Positions 28,188 through 35,311 of a stretch of DNA of 64,000 nucleotides are shown here, one piece after another. Location: NCBI RefSeq assembly GCF_001553265.1, contig NZ_KQ960613.1:33341-97340 (forward strand). The letters are read 5' to 3'. Position numbers and translations under genes: made by a program. Within the stretch, counting starts at the first letter, position 1. Each line of letters starts with the position of its first letter. The notes beneath the pieces were generated by a model. That model had not been told where the DNA came from. It did not search any database and saw only the letters and a program-made list of their open reading frames with translations. Source of the stretch: Prevotella sp. DNF00663. Lineage in GTDB: Bacteria; Bacteroidota; Bacteroidia; Bacteroidales; Bacteroidaceae.

Positions 28188-29453
28188 TTAGCTTTCGAAT
28201 TCAGCACGTAGTATTCTCAAAACGTTCTCTACGGTTTCTTCTTCGAGGTCGGCTTTCTCTACCAACATCTCGCGAGGAGCGTTCAATACTGCCTTTGCTG
28301 TATCCAGACCAATACTCTTAATAGCATCAATGACCCACTGATCTATTTCGTCAGAGAATTCATCCAAGTAGATATCTTCGTCGGCTTCACCCTCAGGTAC
28401 CTCACGGAATACATCGATGGTGAACTCTGTCAACATAGATGCCAACTTAATATTCAAACCACTACGACCGATAGCCAAGCTCACTTCCTCCGGTTGCAAA
28501 TAAACCTCGGCCTTATGTTCTTCTTCGTTGATGTTGATACTGCTTACTTTAGCAGGGCTCAATGCACGCTGAATAAAGAGTTTGATATTGGATGTGTAAT
28601 TGATAACATCGATATTCTCATTGCACAATTCACGTACAATACCATGTACACGACTTCCTCTTACCCCCACACATGCACCTACAGGGTCGATACGATCATC
28701 GTAGCTTTCTACGGCAACCTTCGCACGTTCGCCCGGCATACGAGCTATCTTACGAATCGAAATCAATCCTTCGGCAATCTCAGGAACCTCAGTTTCGAGC
28801 AATCTCTCCAAGAACATCGGACTTGTACGCGAAAGGATAATCTTCGGATTGTTGTTCTCATTATCCACACGAGCAATGACAGCTCTTACCGTCTCGCCCT
28901 TACGATAGACGTCAGAAGGTATCTGCTCGCTCTTTGGCAATATCAATTCGTTGTTCTCATCGTCTACAATGAGCACTTCGCGCTTCCAAACTTGGTACAC
29001 CTCGCCTGAGATAATCTGCCCCACGCGATCCTTATATTTATTATAAAGAGAGTCGTGTTCCAGTTCCAGAATCTTTGAAGCCAATGTCTGGCGCAAGTTC
29101 AAGATGGCACGGCGACCAAACTTAGCAAAGTTCACACGCTCCGAAACGTCTTCGCCCACCTCATAGTCGGGCTCAATCTTGACGGCATCTTTGAGTGCAA
29201 TTTGCTTATTTTCATCCTCTACCTCTCCATCTGCCACAACCACACGGTTTCGATAGATTTCGAAGTCGCCCTTATCCGGATTCACGATAACGTCGAAGTT
29301 CTCGTCGCTACCGAAGATTTTGGCCAGCACATTGCGGAAACTTTCCTCTAGCACGCTCACCAGTGTCGTGCGATCGATATTCTTCGTGTCTTTAAACTCA
29401 CGAAAGGTATCGATCATGCTCACCTGCTCTTCTTCATTTTTCTTTGCTGCCAT
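28188..29453 (-). CDS. nusA: Transcription termination/antitermination factor NusA
   Basis: This 421-residue RNA polymerase accessory factor has an N-terminal domain (IDTFREFKDTKNIDRTTLVSVLEESF), an S1 domain (GQIISGEVYQVW) and two KH domains with ACVGVRGSRVHGIVREL and EVSLAIGRSGLNIKLA motifs. The C-terminal acidic repeat region is short, as in other Bacteroidetes. It modulates pausing and rRNA antitermination. It lies between rimP (64 bases) and infB (27 bases). Confidence 0.96.
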   Translation of the reverse strand: MAAKKNEEEQVSMIDTFREFKDTKNIDRTTLVSVLEESFRNVLAKIFGSDENFDVIVNPDKGDFEIYRNRVVVADGEVEDENKQIALKDAVKIEPDYEVGEDVSERVNFAKFGRRAILNLRQTLASKILELEHDSLYNKYKDRVGQIISGEVYQVWKREVLIVDDENNELILPKSEQIPSDVYRKGETVRAVIARVDNENNNPKIILSRTSPMFLERLLETEVPEIAEGLISIRKIARMPGERAKVAVESYDDRIDPVGACVGVRGSRVHGIVRELCNENIDVINYTSNIKLFIQRALSPAKVSSININEEEHKAEVYLQPEEVSLAIGRSGLNIKLASMLTEFTIDVFREVPEGEADEDIYLDEFSDEIDQWVIDAIKSIGLDTAKAVLNAPREMLVEKADLEEETVENVLRILRAEFES

Positions 29454-29517
29454 AGCTTGTCTGTCGTTTAAAGAGCCGCTGTTCGAGATTCAAACCTACG
29501 TCTATCTCGCCTGCGGC

Positions 29518-29985
29518 TTATTTGAAACTTATTAAGTATTTAGTATATTTCACTTGATCCATTTGGTAAGTATGGTCCACTTCTTGCAGTTGCGGGCGCT
29601 TCTTACCTTCCACCTTCACCTTTTCTTCTACGGTCACGGTGAAGTCATTACCTTCAACACTCTTCAATATACCCTTGACCTTACGGCCGTCGGTATCTAG
29701 CACTTCCACTTCTTTGCCGATGAAGTTGATGTATTGTTGAGGCACTTTAAAAGGTTGTCCCAGTCCTGCTGAGCCCACCTCTAGTTCATAGTCCTGCTCA
29801 TCGCGGCTGAGTCTGTCTTCTATATATTTACTCAACTCCACACAATCTTCAATCCACACACCGTCTGCGTGGTCGATTTCTACTACGATTCTGTCGTCCT
29901 GACTGATTTCAATGTCTACAAGGAAATACTCTTTTCCCTCTAGCCATTCGTCTACCAATGATTTTACGACGCTTTTGTCTATCAT
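29518..29985 (-). CDS. rimP: Ribosome maturation factor RimP
   Basis: This 155-residue factor assists 30S assembly. It has an N-terminal alpha/beta domain with the family pattern VDIEISQDDRIVVEIDHADGVWIEDCVELSKYIEDRL. The motif YELEVGSAGLGQPFK follows, in place of the common EVSSPGLDRPL. The C-terminal SH3-like domain reads GKEVEVLDTDGRKVKGILKSVEGN. It is the first gene of rimP-nusA-infB and has a promoter with full consensus plus a strong leader hairpin. Confidence 0.93.
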   Translation of the reverse strand: MIDKSVVKSLVDEWLEGKEYFLVDIEISQDDRIVVEIDHADGVWIEDCVELSKYIEDRLSRDEQDYELEVGSAGLGQPFKVPQQYINFIGKEVEVLDTDGRKVKGILKSVEGNDFTVTVEEKVKVEGKKRPQLQEVDHTYQMDQVKYTKYLISFK

Positions 29986-30011
29986 ACACTATGTTATGTG
30001 ATTATAACAAA

Positions 30012-30040
30012 AATGAGGAACTCGCGTGGAGCTCCTCATT
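30012..30040 (-). terminator. Terminator-like hairpin in the rimP leader
   Basis: On the minus strand AATGAGGAGCTC (30040-30029) pairs with GAGTTCCTCATT (30023-30012) with one G-U or mismatch, closed by a 5-base loop and followed directly by TTTTTG. It starts only about 8 bases after the predicted transcription start and ends 27 bases before the rimP start codon. It has the form of an intrinsic terminator, and because it sits between promoter and gene it may be an attenuator. Confidence 0.65.
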
Positions 30041-30054
30041 CCTCTGAACGTTTG

Positions 30055-30086
30055 CAAAGTTACAACATTTTTCCACAGATTCCAAA
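30055..30086 (-). promoter_or_regulatory. Promoter of the rimP-nusA-infB operon
   Basis: On the minus strand TTTG (30086-30083), 20 bases, then TAACTTTG (30062-30055) match the full Bacteroidetes consensus. The start of transcription should be near 30048, just before the leader hairpin. Confidence 0.75.
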
Positions 30087-30429
30087 TTTTCCGCCACCTT
30101 TCTTTATTTGACTCATAATTGTATCACATTCATACGCCAAAGAGCCGTCAGCATTAGCTATATGTGTGATAGTAGTATAGGAGATTTATCATTAAATAAG
30201 GCTCTGTATCCAATTCCATTCAAGAGAGAAAACATCCTCATTACCTTTCCGCTTGTTACCAAGCAAATTTGTTCCACAACAAAATATATGATTCACAACA
30301 ATTTTTCTTTTTCAAAGAATGTCTTTAATTCATATACGAATCCCATTTTATCAAAGGCTTTCAATTTGACTGGATACTTTAAATTAGATACAGTTTCCAT
30401 GATAGCGGCAACAAGCATCTTCAATCCTC
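30087..30429. other. Decayed gap between rimP and the ISL3 remnant
   Basis: No intact gene is present. On the minus strand short coding-like fragments occur: 30418-30293 reads MLVAAIMETVSNLKYPVKLK and continues AFDKMGFVYELKTFFEKEKLL. Their codon use looks genic but they match nothing I can name. They may be the 3' part of a gene interrupted by the ISL3 element. Confidence 0.4.
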
Positions 30430-30943
30430 TTATTTTATCGCTATGAATAAACTTTTTACGGCAAACTCGTCAATGCCAATGCTTTCTACACCCTTAAGAG
30501 AGGGAGGGTTATAATGGCACTGCAAGTAAACGGAGTGTATCTCTTTAATCACATCCCACGATACACCGAGATGGTTGGCAACGTCCTTTAGCGTCATTGC
30601 TCGAAGAAGGTCCACGACATACTTTGCAAAACGATGGGTATAGGTTCGGCTGCCAGTAGCAAAGGGGGATTTTCTCCTGTCTGTCATAATCGCAACCCTT
30701 GTGCTTGCATTTATAACGTTGAACCTTCATGCGAATGACAACTCGCCGACCTCCAATGGAAAGTGCAAGGAAGTCTCGATAACGATATCCATTTTTAACC
30801 AAATGGCAATTGCCGCACTTGGGACATTTGGTTTGTGGCTTTTTAGAGTGGGTGTACAGGAAAATTGTATTACTTTTGTATTCCTCTCTACTACATTCAA
30901 GGTTATAAAGCCCCCAAGCATGATATAGAAAACTACTGTTCAT
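30430..30943 (-). pseudogene. ISL3 family transposase remnant, frameshifted and truncated
   Basis: The N-terminal frame from ATG 30943 has the ISL3 pattern: MNSSFLYHAWGLYNLECSRE, then CPKCGNCHLVKNGYRYRD and YKCKHKGCDYDRQEKIP, a zinc-binding domain. At a run of five C residues on the minus strand (30668-30664) it shifts frame. Removing one C joins it to FATGSRTYTHRFAKYVVDLL, RAMTLKDVANHLGVSWDVIK and GVESIGIDEFAVK, the helix-turn-helix and first catalytic Asp region. It then diverges and stops at 30430. About 170 residues of the usual ~400 remain, so the element is dead. Confidence 0.85.
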
Positions 30944-31045
30944 CTTGTACATTTTGTTTTGCAACTCAAATATACATAAAAACGGTAGTTTTCTTCTTTT
31001 CTATTGACTTATTTGCAACGTATCACTCCAAATGTCGGATGAGCC
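30430..31045 (-). mobile_element. Remnant of an ISL3 family insertion sequence
   Basis: The transposase remnant is preceded on the minus strand by GGCTCATCCGACATTTGGAG at 31045-31026. This has the position and GGCTC start expected for the terminal repeat of an ISL3 element. The opposite end is not found; the element appears deleted near 30430. Confidence 0.6.
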
Positions 31046-31147
31046 AAAAGTAATATGATTATGATGGTTGCTATCTTCAATAGGCTTACAGTTTATACAA
31101 ATGCAAAACATCAATAACTCAAATACCAAATAGTAATACTTCATCAT
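31046..31147 (-). pseudogene. Lipoprotein-like gene start cut by the IS end
   Basis: From ATG 31147 the frame encodes MMKYYYLVFELLMFCICINC followed by KPIEDSNHHNHITF, which has the form of a lipoprotein signal with lipobox cysteine. It then runs into the ISL3 terminal sequence at 31045 and stops at 31001. I read it as the 5' fragment of an envelope protein gene interrupted by the insertion. Confidence 0.4.
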
Positions 31148-31157
31148 CTATTGTTTA

Positions 31158-31184
31158 GTGTCCATCACAAATTATTATTTTTAT
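31158..31184 (-). repeat. Duplicated start region of the 184-residue protein gene, orphan copy
   Basis: These 27 bases match 31843-31869 with two differences and include the ATG GACAC start. In this copy the frame stops after MDTKQ, so only the leader and first codons of a second gene copy survive. Confidence 0.55.
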
Positions 31185-31295
31185 TGGCTTATTCACTTTA
31201 CAATCAGGACAACCGAAGTATCTACAGCTTATAAAATTAATCAAACATAGCTTTCACGCCGTTCTCTTCAATCTCTTGTGGACGTTGGAAAGAGT

Positions 31296-31850
31296 TTAAA
31301 GAAACAATTTACGAAAGTAAAGTCCCTTTAAAGGATATTCTTTCATCTTACGTTTAGTTTCTACTCCTACTAGTAGCACAGGCGACTTACGATTAAAAGA
31401 ACCATAACGATAATAGCTTCTAGCTATAAAATCTTTGGGCAAAGGCGGATTCCGATCTTTTGACACATAAAGAGGCGGACAGATAATTTCATCATAACTC
31501 CCACAACAATCCCGATGATTGACAAACTCTATATGACCTCTTACTTCATCTAAATAAACTACCTCTCCAACCTCCAAGACATAATATCCCTTTGACCTTA
31601 CCAATTCTGTAAAGCGTAGATTCTGATAGTTGTTTTCAATACAGAATTTGCGAAATTGCTCTGAGACAATATCATAATGATCATATGTCGTAACATACGT
31701 TCCTTTCTTTTTTACCTTATAATAAGGATCAGGAACGTCTTTTATCCTATTCTTACAAATAGGACAAATATCCGGACGAATATCTATTGAATCATACATA
31801 TAGCCATATTCATCACCTCCGATTAAATTATATGCTACCACGGTGTCCAT
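31296..31850 (-). CDS. Uncharacterised protein, possibly immunity-like, with frameshifted tail
   Basis: This 184-residue soluble protein has a CxxC pair (RPDICPICKNRIKDVPDPYY), then YDHYDIVSEQFRKFCIENNYQNLRFTEL and HRDCCGSYDEIICPPLYV. The VSExFRxFCIENN...LRF pattern recalls Imm11/Imm43-type immunity proteins of polymorphic toxin systems, but I am not sure. No toxin gene is nearby. The stop at 31296 follows a TTT run (31308-31310). Adding one base there extends the frame through RKIVSLNSFQRPQEIEENGV and KAMFD to a stop at 31237, a more natural end, so a one-base deletion is likely. Confidence 0.6.
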   Translation of the reverse strand: MDTVVAYNLIGGDEYGYMYDSIDIRPDICPICKNRIKDVPDPYYKVKKKGTYVTTYDHYDIVSEQFRKFCIENNYQNLRFTELVRSKGYYVLEVGEVVYLDEVRGHIEFVNHRDCCGSYDEIICPPLYVSKDRNPPLPKDFIARSYYRYGSFNRKSPVLLVGVETKRKMKEYPLKGLYFRKLFL

Positions 31851-31950
31851 CGTAAATTATTATTTTTATAAAAATCATATCTTATATCCCAATATTTAAA
31901 AGGATGGGAATCATAAAAATTCTTCGCAGAGTCAACCAGCAAGTGCAAAA

Positions 31951-33033
31951 TTATAAAACGTATTTGAAGAATTCACACTTTGGAGTAGAAAAGTTTATTT
32001 TTTTTACCGGACAGCAATACTTTTTTATTAATCTTACTAATTGACATGAGGCTTTACCATAAACGGCTACTGCAAGAGTTGTTAAGATTACGGAAAGACA
32101 AAGTTTCAAAACATAATAGTCGTCATACCCTATATGTACAAGCCCTCTTGTAACAACATATATACACAACTGATGGGTAAGAAAAATCTCTAAAGTATGA
32201 TTGCCCATGTACTGTAAAAAAGGGGTTCGTAACAGTTTTCCGAGAGGTGTGTCAAAGTGTTGCTGGCTGCTAAAGTACAGAATAAGGAGAATATGAGGAA
32301 CCCAGAACACAGAAGAAAGTTTGTAGGTTAGCGGACAATATGGATAGACAAGATAGAGTAGCACATATAATGTAATGAGAGCAAATTCCACCATTGAACC
32401 CTGCCAAGACCTCAAAGAAAAGGCTGAATAAATAGAATAGATGCGCCATATAATGATACCCAATCCGAAATCGAATGCTCTGGAAATGGGATGGATATAG
32501 ATAAGTCCTATTGCGTACGTCTTGGGAATCAGGAAAGCTACAAATAGATAGACTGCCAATATTAACAAAAGCCAAATAGGTTTTGCAACTGAAATGAATT
32601 TGAACATGAAAGCAAAAATAATATATAAAAAAGTTATAGTAGATAAGAACCAAGCTACACTGTTACCATAAAAGAAAAAATCGGGTATAGGTATCCAGCT
32701 TTGCAGTAGTAACAAATTACAGATTATTTTGCAGAATGCCCGTTTGCCCAAACCATAGATAACAAGAGCACCTACAAGAGTTAATAGATGCAGCAGGTAA
32801 TAATTGCGCAGGCGTTTGGTAATAAATTCCCTTGGGGAGAAGCACGCACTTGACAGTTCTTTACTATATCTTAATGACAACACGAATCCACTTAAAATAA
32901 AGAAAAAAGCTACACCACAATCTCCCCCAAAGTCAAAGTGATGAGAACCTATTCCTATGTGAGACATAAAGATTAATGTGATAAAAACAAATCGAAGGGA
33001 TTGTAGGGTTGATATTCTTTGAATAGAATTCAT
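31951..33033 (-). CDS. Acyltransferase 3 family membrane protein
   Basis: This 360-residue integral membrane protein has about ten hydrophobic helices. The Acyltransferase_3 signature near the N-terminus is FVFITLIFMSHIGIGSH and GGDCGVAFFFILSGFVLSLRY, including the conserved FFxLSGF and the catalytic-type His in MSH. Members O-acetylate or succinylate surface polysaccharides or lipids. No glycosyltransferase cluster is adjacent, so the target is unknown. Its base composition is more AT-rich than neighbours, as is the decayed region just downstream, consistent with acquired DNA. Confidence 0.85.
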   Translation of the reverse strand: MNSIQRISTLQSLRFVFITLIFMSHIGIGSHHFDFGGDCGVAFFFILSGFVLSLRYSKELSSACFSPREFITKRLRNYYLLHLLTLVGALVIYGLGKRAFCKIICNLLLLQSWIPIPDFFFYGNSVAWFLSTITFLYIIFAFMFKFISVAKPIWLLLILAVYLFVAFLIPKTYAIGLIYIHPISRAFDFGLGIIIWRIYSIYSAFSLRSWQGSMVEFALITLYVLLYLVYPYCPLTYKLSSVFWVPHILLILYFSSQQHFDTPLGKLLRTPFLQYMGNHTLEIFLTHQLCIYVVTRGLVHIGYDDYYVLKLCLSVILTTLAVAVYGKASCQLVRLIKKYCCPVKKINFSTPKCEFFKYVL

Positions 33034-33203
33034 AGGCAGTATATCATTATTTTGTTGTAAATTTACATAAAAATCGCGATATATAAGCCAGTGGAAATAA
33101 AAAACGGCTTTTGAGCCAGTCTCGCCCTTCTCATACCGCGTTTCGTCGTCTCATCCTCACACCATTGGCACACAACAAGAAACACATGATATTTTGACAT
33201 GAC

Positions 33204-33245
33204 ATAAAAACAAGCGAGGGATAGACTCGTAGCCACCCCTCGCTG
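33204..33245 (-). terminator. Terminator of the calycin-like gene
   Basis: Arms AGCGAGGG and CCCTCGCT (33214-33221, 33238-33245) are followed on the minus strand by TGTTTTTATG, giving an intrinsic terminator 34 bases after the stop codon at 33279. Confidence 0.75.
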
Positions 33246-33278
33246 ATAGTATCGCCGTTCGGACGGCGTATCGTTGTA

Positions 33279-33911
33279 TCAAAACACCACTTTCTTGCCA
33301 TTCACGATATACACGCCTTTGCCTATCTTGCTCACGCGACGCCCCTGCAAATCGAACACCTCTGGTGTTTTCTTGTATGCGTTCACATGGTCGATACCCG
33401 TGGGGCTTGATTTCTTTTTTCCCTTGAATACATAGTGTATTTCTGAGTCTTCCTCAAAAAACAAGAAAAAACTAAGTGTCAAATTGCCTTCTTTATCCAC
33501 CCAACTCTCTTCCTTGTAAATACTGCCCGAGAGCCATACCGTGTGCTGTTTGTCCTTGGTAGCCACCTTGTCATAAAGATTGTCGTTTGCCTCTACATTC
33601 CATTTGTTTTTATTAAGCCACAGGTAGCAATTTTTGAAAGGAATTGACGCGAACTCATATTGGCCGACTGTAACGTCTTTTAAGGTTAAAACCGTAAGCG
33701 AACGCTCACCCTTGCTTATCTCTATGATCATACGTTTATTGCCACTTGGAGTCTTGGTCGTGCCGTCGAACAACTCCATGGTGGCCTCACCCTCATAAGT
33801 GCCCCAAACATCTGGCACAACCTCAGGCTTGGCTTCTTGGGCCATCATCATATTCACCTGCGCACATAGCACAATCAATAACATGGGAATTTTGTGAAAG
33901 ATTCTCATCAT
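33279..33911 (-). CDS. Secreted calycin-like protein with C-terminal sorting-type tail
   Basis: This 210-residue protein has a signal peptide (about 1-24, ending MMAQ). A central beta-rich domain (WGTYEGEATMELFDG... to YVFKGKKK) resembles the calycin-like barrel domains of Bacteroidales surface proteins. The C-terminal tail VFDLQGRRVSKIGKGVYIVNGKKVVF is the pattern seen at the ends of many Prevotella secreted proteins and resembles type A T9SS sorting domains. Function is unknown. It is monocistronic with its own terminator and a -7 box about 100 bases upstream. Confidence 0.72.
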   Translation of the reverse strand: MMRIFHKIPMLLIVLCAQVNMMMAQEAKPEVVPDVWGTYEGEATMELFDGTTKTPSGNKRMIIEISKGERSLTVLTLKDVTVGQYEFASIPFKNCYLWLNKNKWNVEANDNLYDKVATKDKQHTVWLSGSIYKEESWVDKEGNLTLSFFLFFEEDSEIHYVFKGKKKSSPTGIDHVNAYKKTPEVFDLQGRRVSKIGKGVYIVNGKKVVF

Positions 33912-34012
33912 TGTTTTTTTCTTTTAATTTTTAATTAATTATTTAATGAAGTGACCACAACAATTCACATATCACATTGCGAGCCGTTTGCGACCACAAA
34001 AAAAATGCGGCG

Positions 34013-34020
34013 CAAAGGTA
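34013..34020 (-). promoter_or_regulatory. -7 box for the calycin-like gene
   Basis: TACCTTTG on the minus strand matches TAnnTTTG. It would give a leader of about 95 bases. The -33 element is weak. Confidence 0.4.
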
Positions 34021-34221
34021 TGAAAATAGTGGTAAAAAATCGTGACTCCACTTGCAAAAAAATCATAAATATGCCATTTATAACCAAATCGTTTATGGCT
34101 TAGAAAGGAGGGGTACAGTTTCCATCACCTTCGTTAGAGCAATGGAAATGATACTATTTTATATTTACAATGTGTGACAACGCATATTATTTTCTACAGC
34201 AATAATGATAAATGCAGTTGA

Positions 34222-34345
34222 CTGCAGGGGCTTGGCAATCTTCCTGCAAAGGCTGAACAGCAATGCTGAATGGGCGGGGCAGCAATGCTGAGAGGGCGCT
34301 GCAGAAGCCCCACCCTGCCCCTCCCCAAAGGGGGAGGGGAATAGT
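34222..34345 (+). repeat. GC-rich dispersed repeat, fullest copy
   Basis: The unit contains two CAGCAATGCTGA words, GGCGCTGCAGAAGCCCCACC, and a perfect palindrome CCCCTCCCC-AAAG-GGGGAGGGG (34318-34339). Copies or parts occur at 8421, 18711 (minus), 52801 and, for the palindromic end, in the 66-bp tandem array. Confidence 0.7.
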
Positions 34346-34440
34346 TTAAGTTGGTAAGTAGACTAGTTAATTTTTTAAGTTGATGAGTTCTTGAGTGAGT
34401 TTGTAAGTTTTTTGAGTTTATTAGTTCTTAAGTTGTGGAA
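34345..34440. repeat. Short-period AGTT/GAG tract
   Basis: Degenerate words such as TTGGTAAGTAG, TTGATGAGTTCTTGAG and TTTGTAAG recur at roughly 9-11-base steps with no open frame. Confidence 0.5.
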
Positions 34441-34617
34441 CGAAAAAGGTTCATCTCTTTCTCCCTCTCCTTTTAAAGAACCATCGGGCATCAACCAACT
34501 ATTCGCTGTCAGCACAGCCGGTACGACAGCAAACGAGGGAGATAATGGTTGAAGTGCGACTTTACATGCGTCATTTCTTTTCCGGCGCAAGAGGCAGAAG
34601 AATCCAAAAAAACTGTG

Positions 34618-34625
34618 TATCTTTG
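34618..34625 (+). promoter_or_regulatory. -7 box of the Fur-family gene
   Basis: TATCTTTG matches TAnnTTTG. The transcript would start near 34632, just ahead of GGAGGGAGAA, which serves as a strong ribosome-binding site for ATG 34643. Confidence 0.5.
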
Positions 34626-34642
34626 TGTTTGGAGGGAGAAAT

Positions 34643-35089
34643 ATGCTCCTTATAGAGAAGAAAATGGCTGACGAAGAGTACTATATACATAAGTTGGAAC
34701 GACGCGATATACGTCCTACGGCCATCCGATTGCTCATTCTAAAAGAGATGAGTCGTGGCGACGAGGCGGTATCTATGCCCGATTTGGAACGTTGGTTACC
34801 CACGGTCGACAAATCGACAATTTCTCGTACCCTCTCACTTTTCTTGCTTCATCGGCTCGTTCATGCCATTGACGACGGATCGGGCATGTTGAAATATGCC
34901 GTCTGCGACGACTCATGCGACTGCTCTGTAGACGACGAACACACGCATTTCTATTGTGAATGCTGCCATCGTACATTCTGTCTCAAGCACATATCCGTAC
35001 CTGTTGTGCCATTGCCCAACGGGTTTTCGCTCAACAACATCAACTATGTATTGAAAGGTGTTTGTCCCGATTGTGCAGCAAAGAAATGA
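34643..35089 (+). CDS. Fur family transcriptional regulator
   Basis: This 148-residue protein has a winged-helix N-terminal domain (IRPTAIRLLILKEMSRGDEAVSMPDLERWLP, then DKSTISRTLSLFLLHRLVHAI). The C-terminal metal-binding domain has HTHFYCECCHRTFCLKHI and GVCPDCAAKK, giving the two CxxC structural zinc motifs of Fur/Zur/PerR proteins. The effector metal cannot be decided; the HFYCECCHRTFCL pattern is closest to Zur-type members. I chose ATG 34643 because of the GGAGG five bases upstream; an earlier GTG at 34625 lies inside the -7 box. No target operon is adjacent. Confidence 0.85.
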   Translation: MLLIEKKMADEEYYIHKLERRDIRPTAIRLLILKEMSRGDEAVSMPDLERWLPTVDKSTISRTLSLFLLHRLVHAIDDGSGMLKYAVCDDSCDCSVDDEHTHFYCECCHRTFCLKHISVPVVPLPNGFSLNNINYVLKGVCPDCAAKK

Positions 35090-35285
35090 GTTTATAAGTT
35101 TTTGAGTTGGTGAGTTTGTAAGTCTTTGAGTCATTTTGCCCATAAATAGCAATCTGTACTACTCACCAAATCTTTTGTCAACTCGTCAACTTGTTCACTT
35201 GTCAACTTGTTCACTTGTCAACTAAAAAACTTATAAACAGAAAAACTCAAGAACTAAATAACTCAAAGACTCACCAACTCATTTA
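35090..35285. repeat. Short-period tract with a 16-bp tandem repeat
   Basis: AGTTTTTGAGTTGGTGAGTT-type words are followed by two exact copies of TCAACTTGTTCACTTG (35186-35201, 35202-35217) and more AACTC words up to the GH2 gene end. No terminator or gene is seen. Confidence 0.6.
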
Positions 35286-35311
35286 ATACTGTGAAATATT
35301 ATTCAACTCTT

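Larger units (their letters stand above)
33912..34642. other. Long non-coding gap with repeats
   Basis: This ~730-base gap between divergent genes holds a -7 box for the calycin-like gene, a GC-rich dispersed repeat (34222-34345) and a short-period tract (34345-34440). It also holds an unremarkable stretch from 34440 to the Fur-family promoter. I see no gene or named RNA. Confidence 0.6.

Noticed and set aside
30108..30446. 112-residue plus-strand frame
   Set aside because: It lies opposite coding-like fragments on the minus strand, has no recognisable domain and reads into the transposase remnant.
30087..31950. Defence island or toxin system in the decayed patch
   Set aside because: Only an ISL3 remnant, a cut lipoprotein-like start and one orphan protein are seen. 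No nuclease, helicase, reverse transcriptase or toxin gene could be identified.
35186..35223. Short tandem repeat as a CRISPR array
   Set aside because: The 16-bp units are directly adjacent with no spacers, and no cas genes are present.
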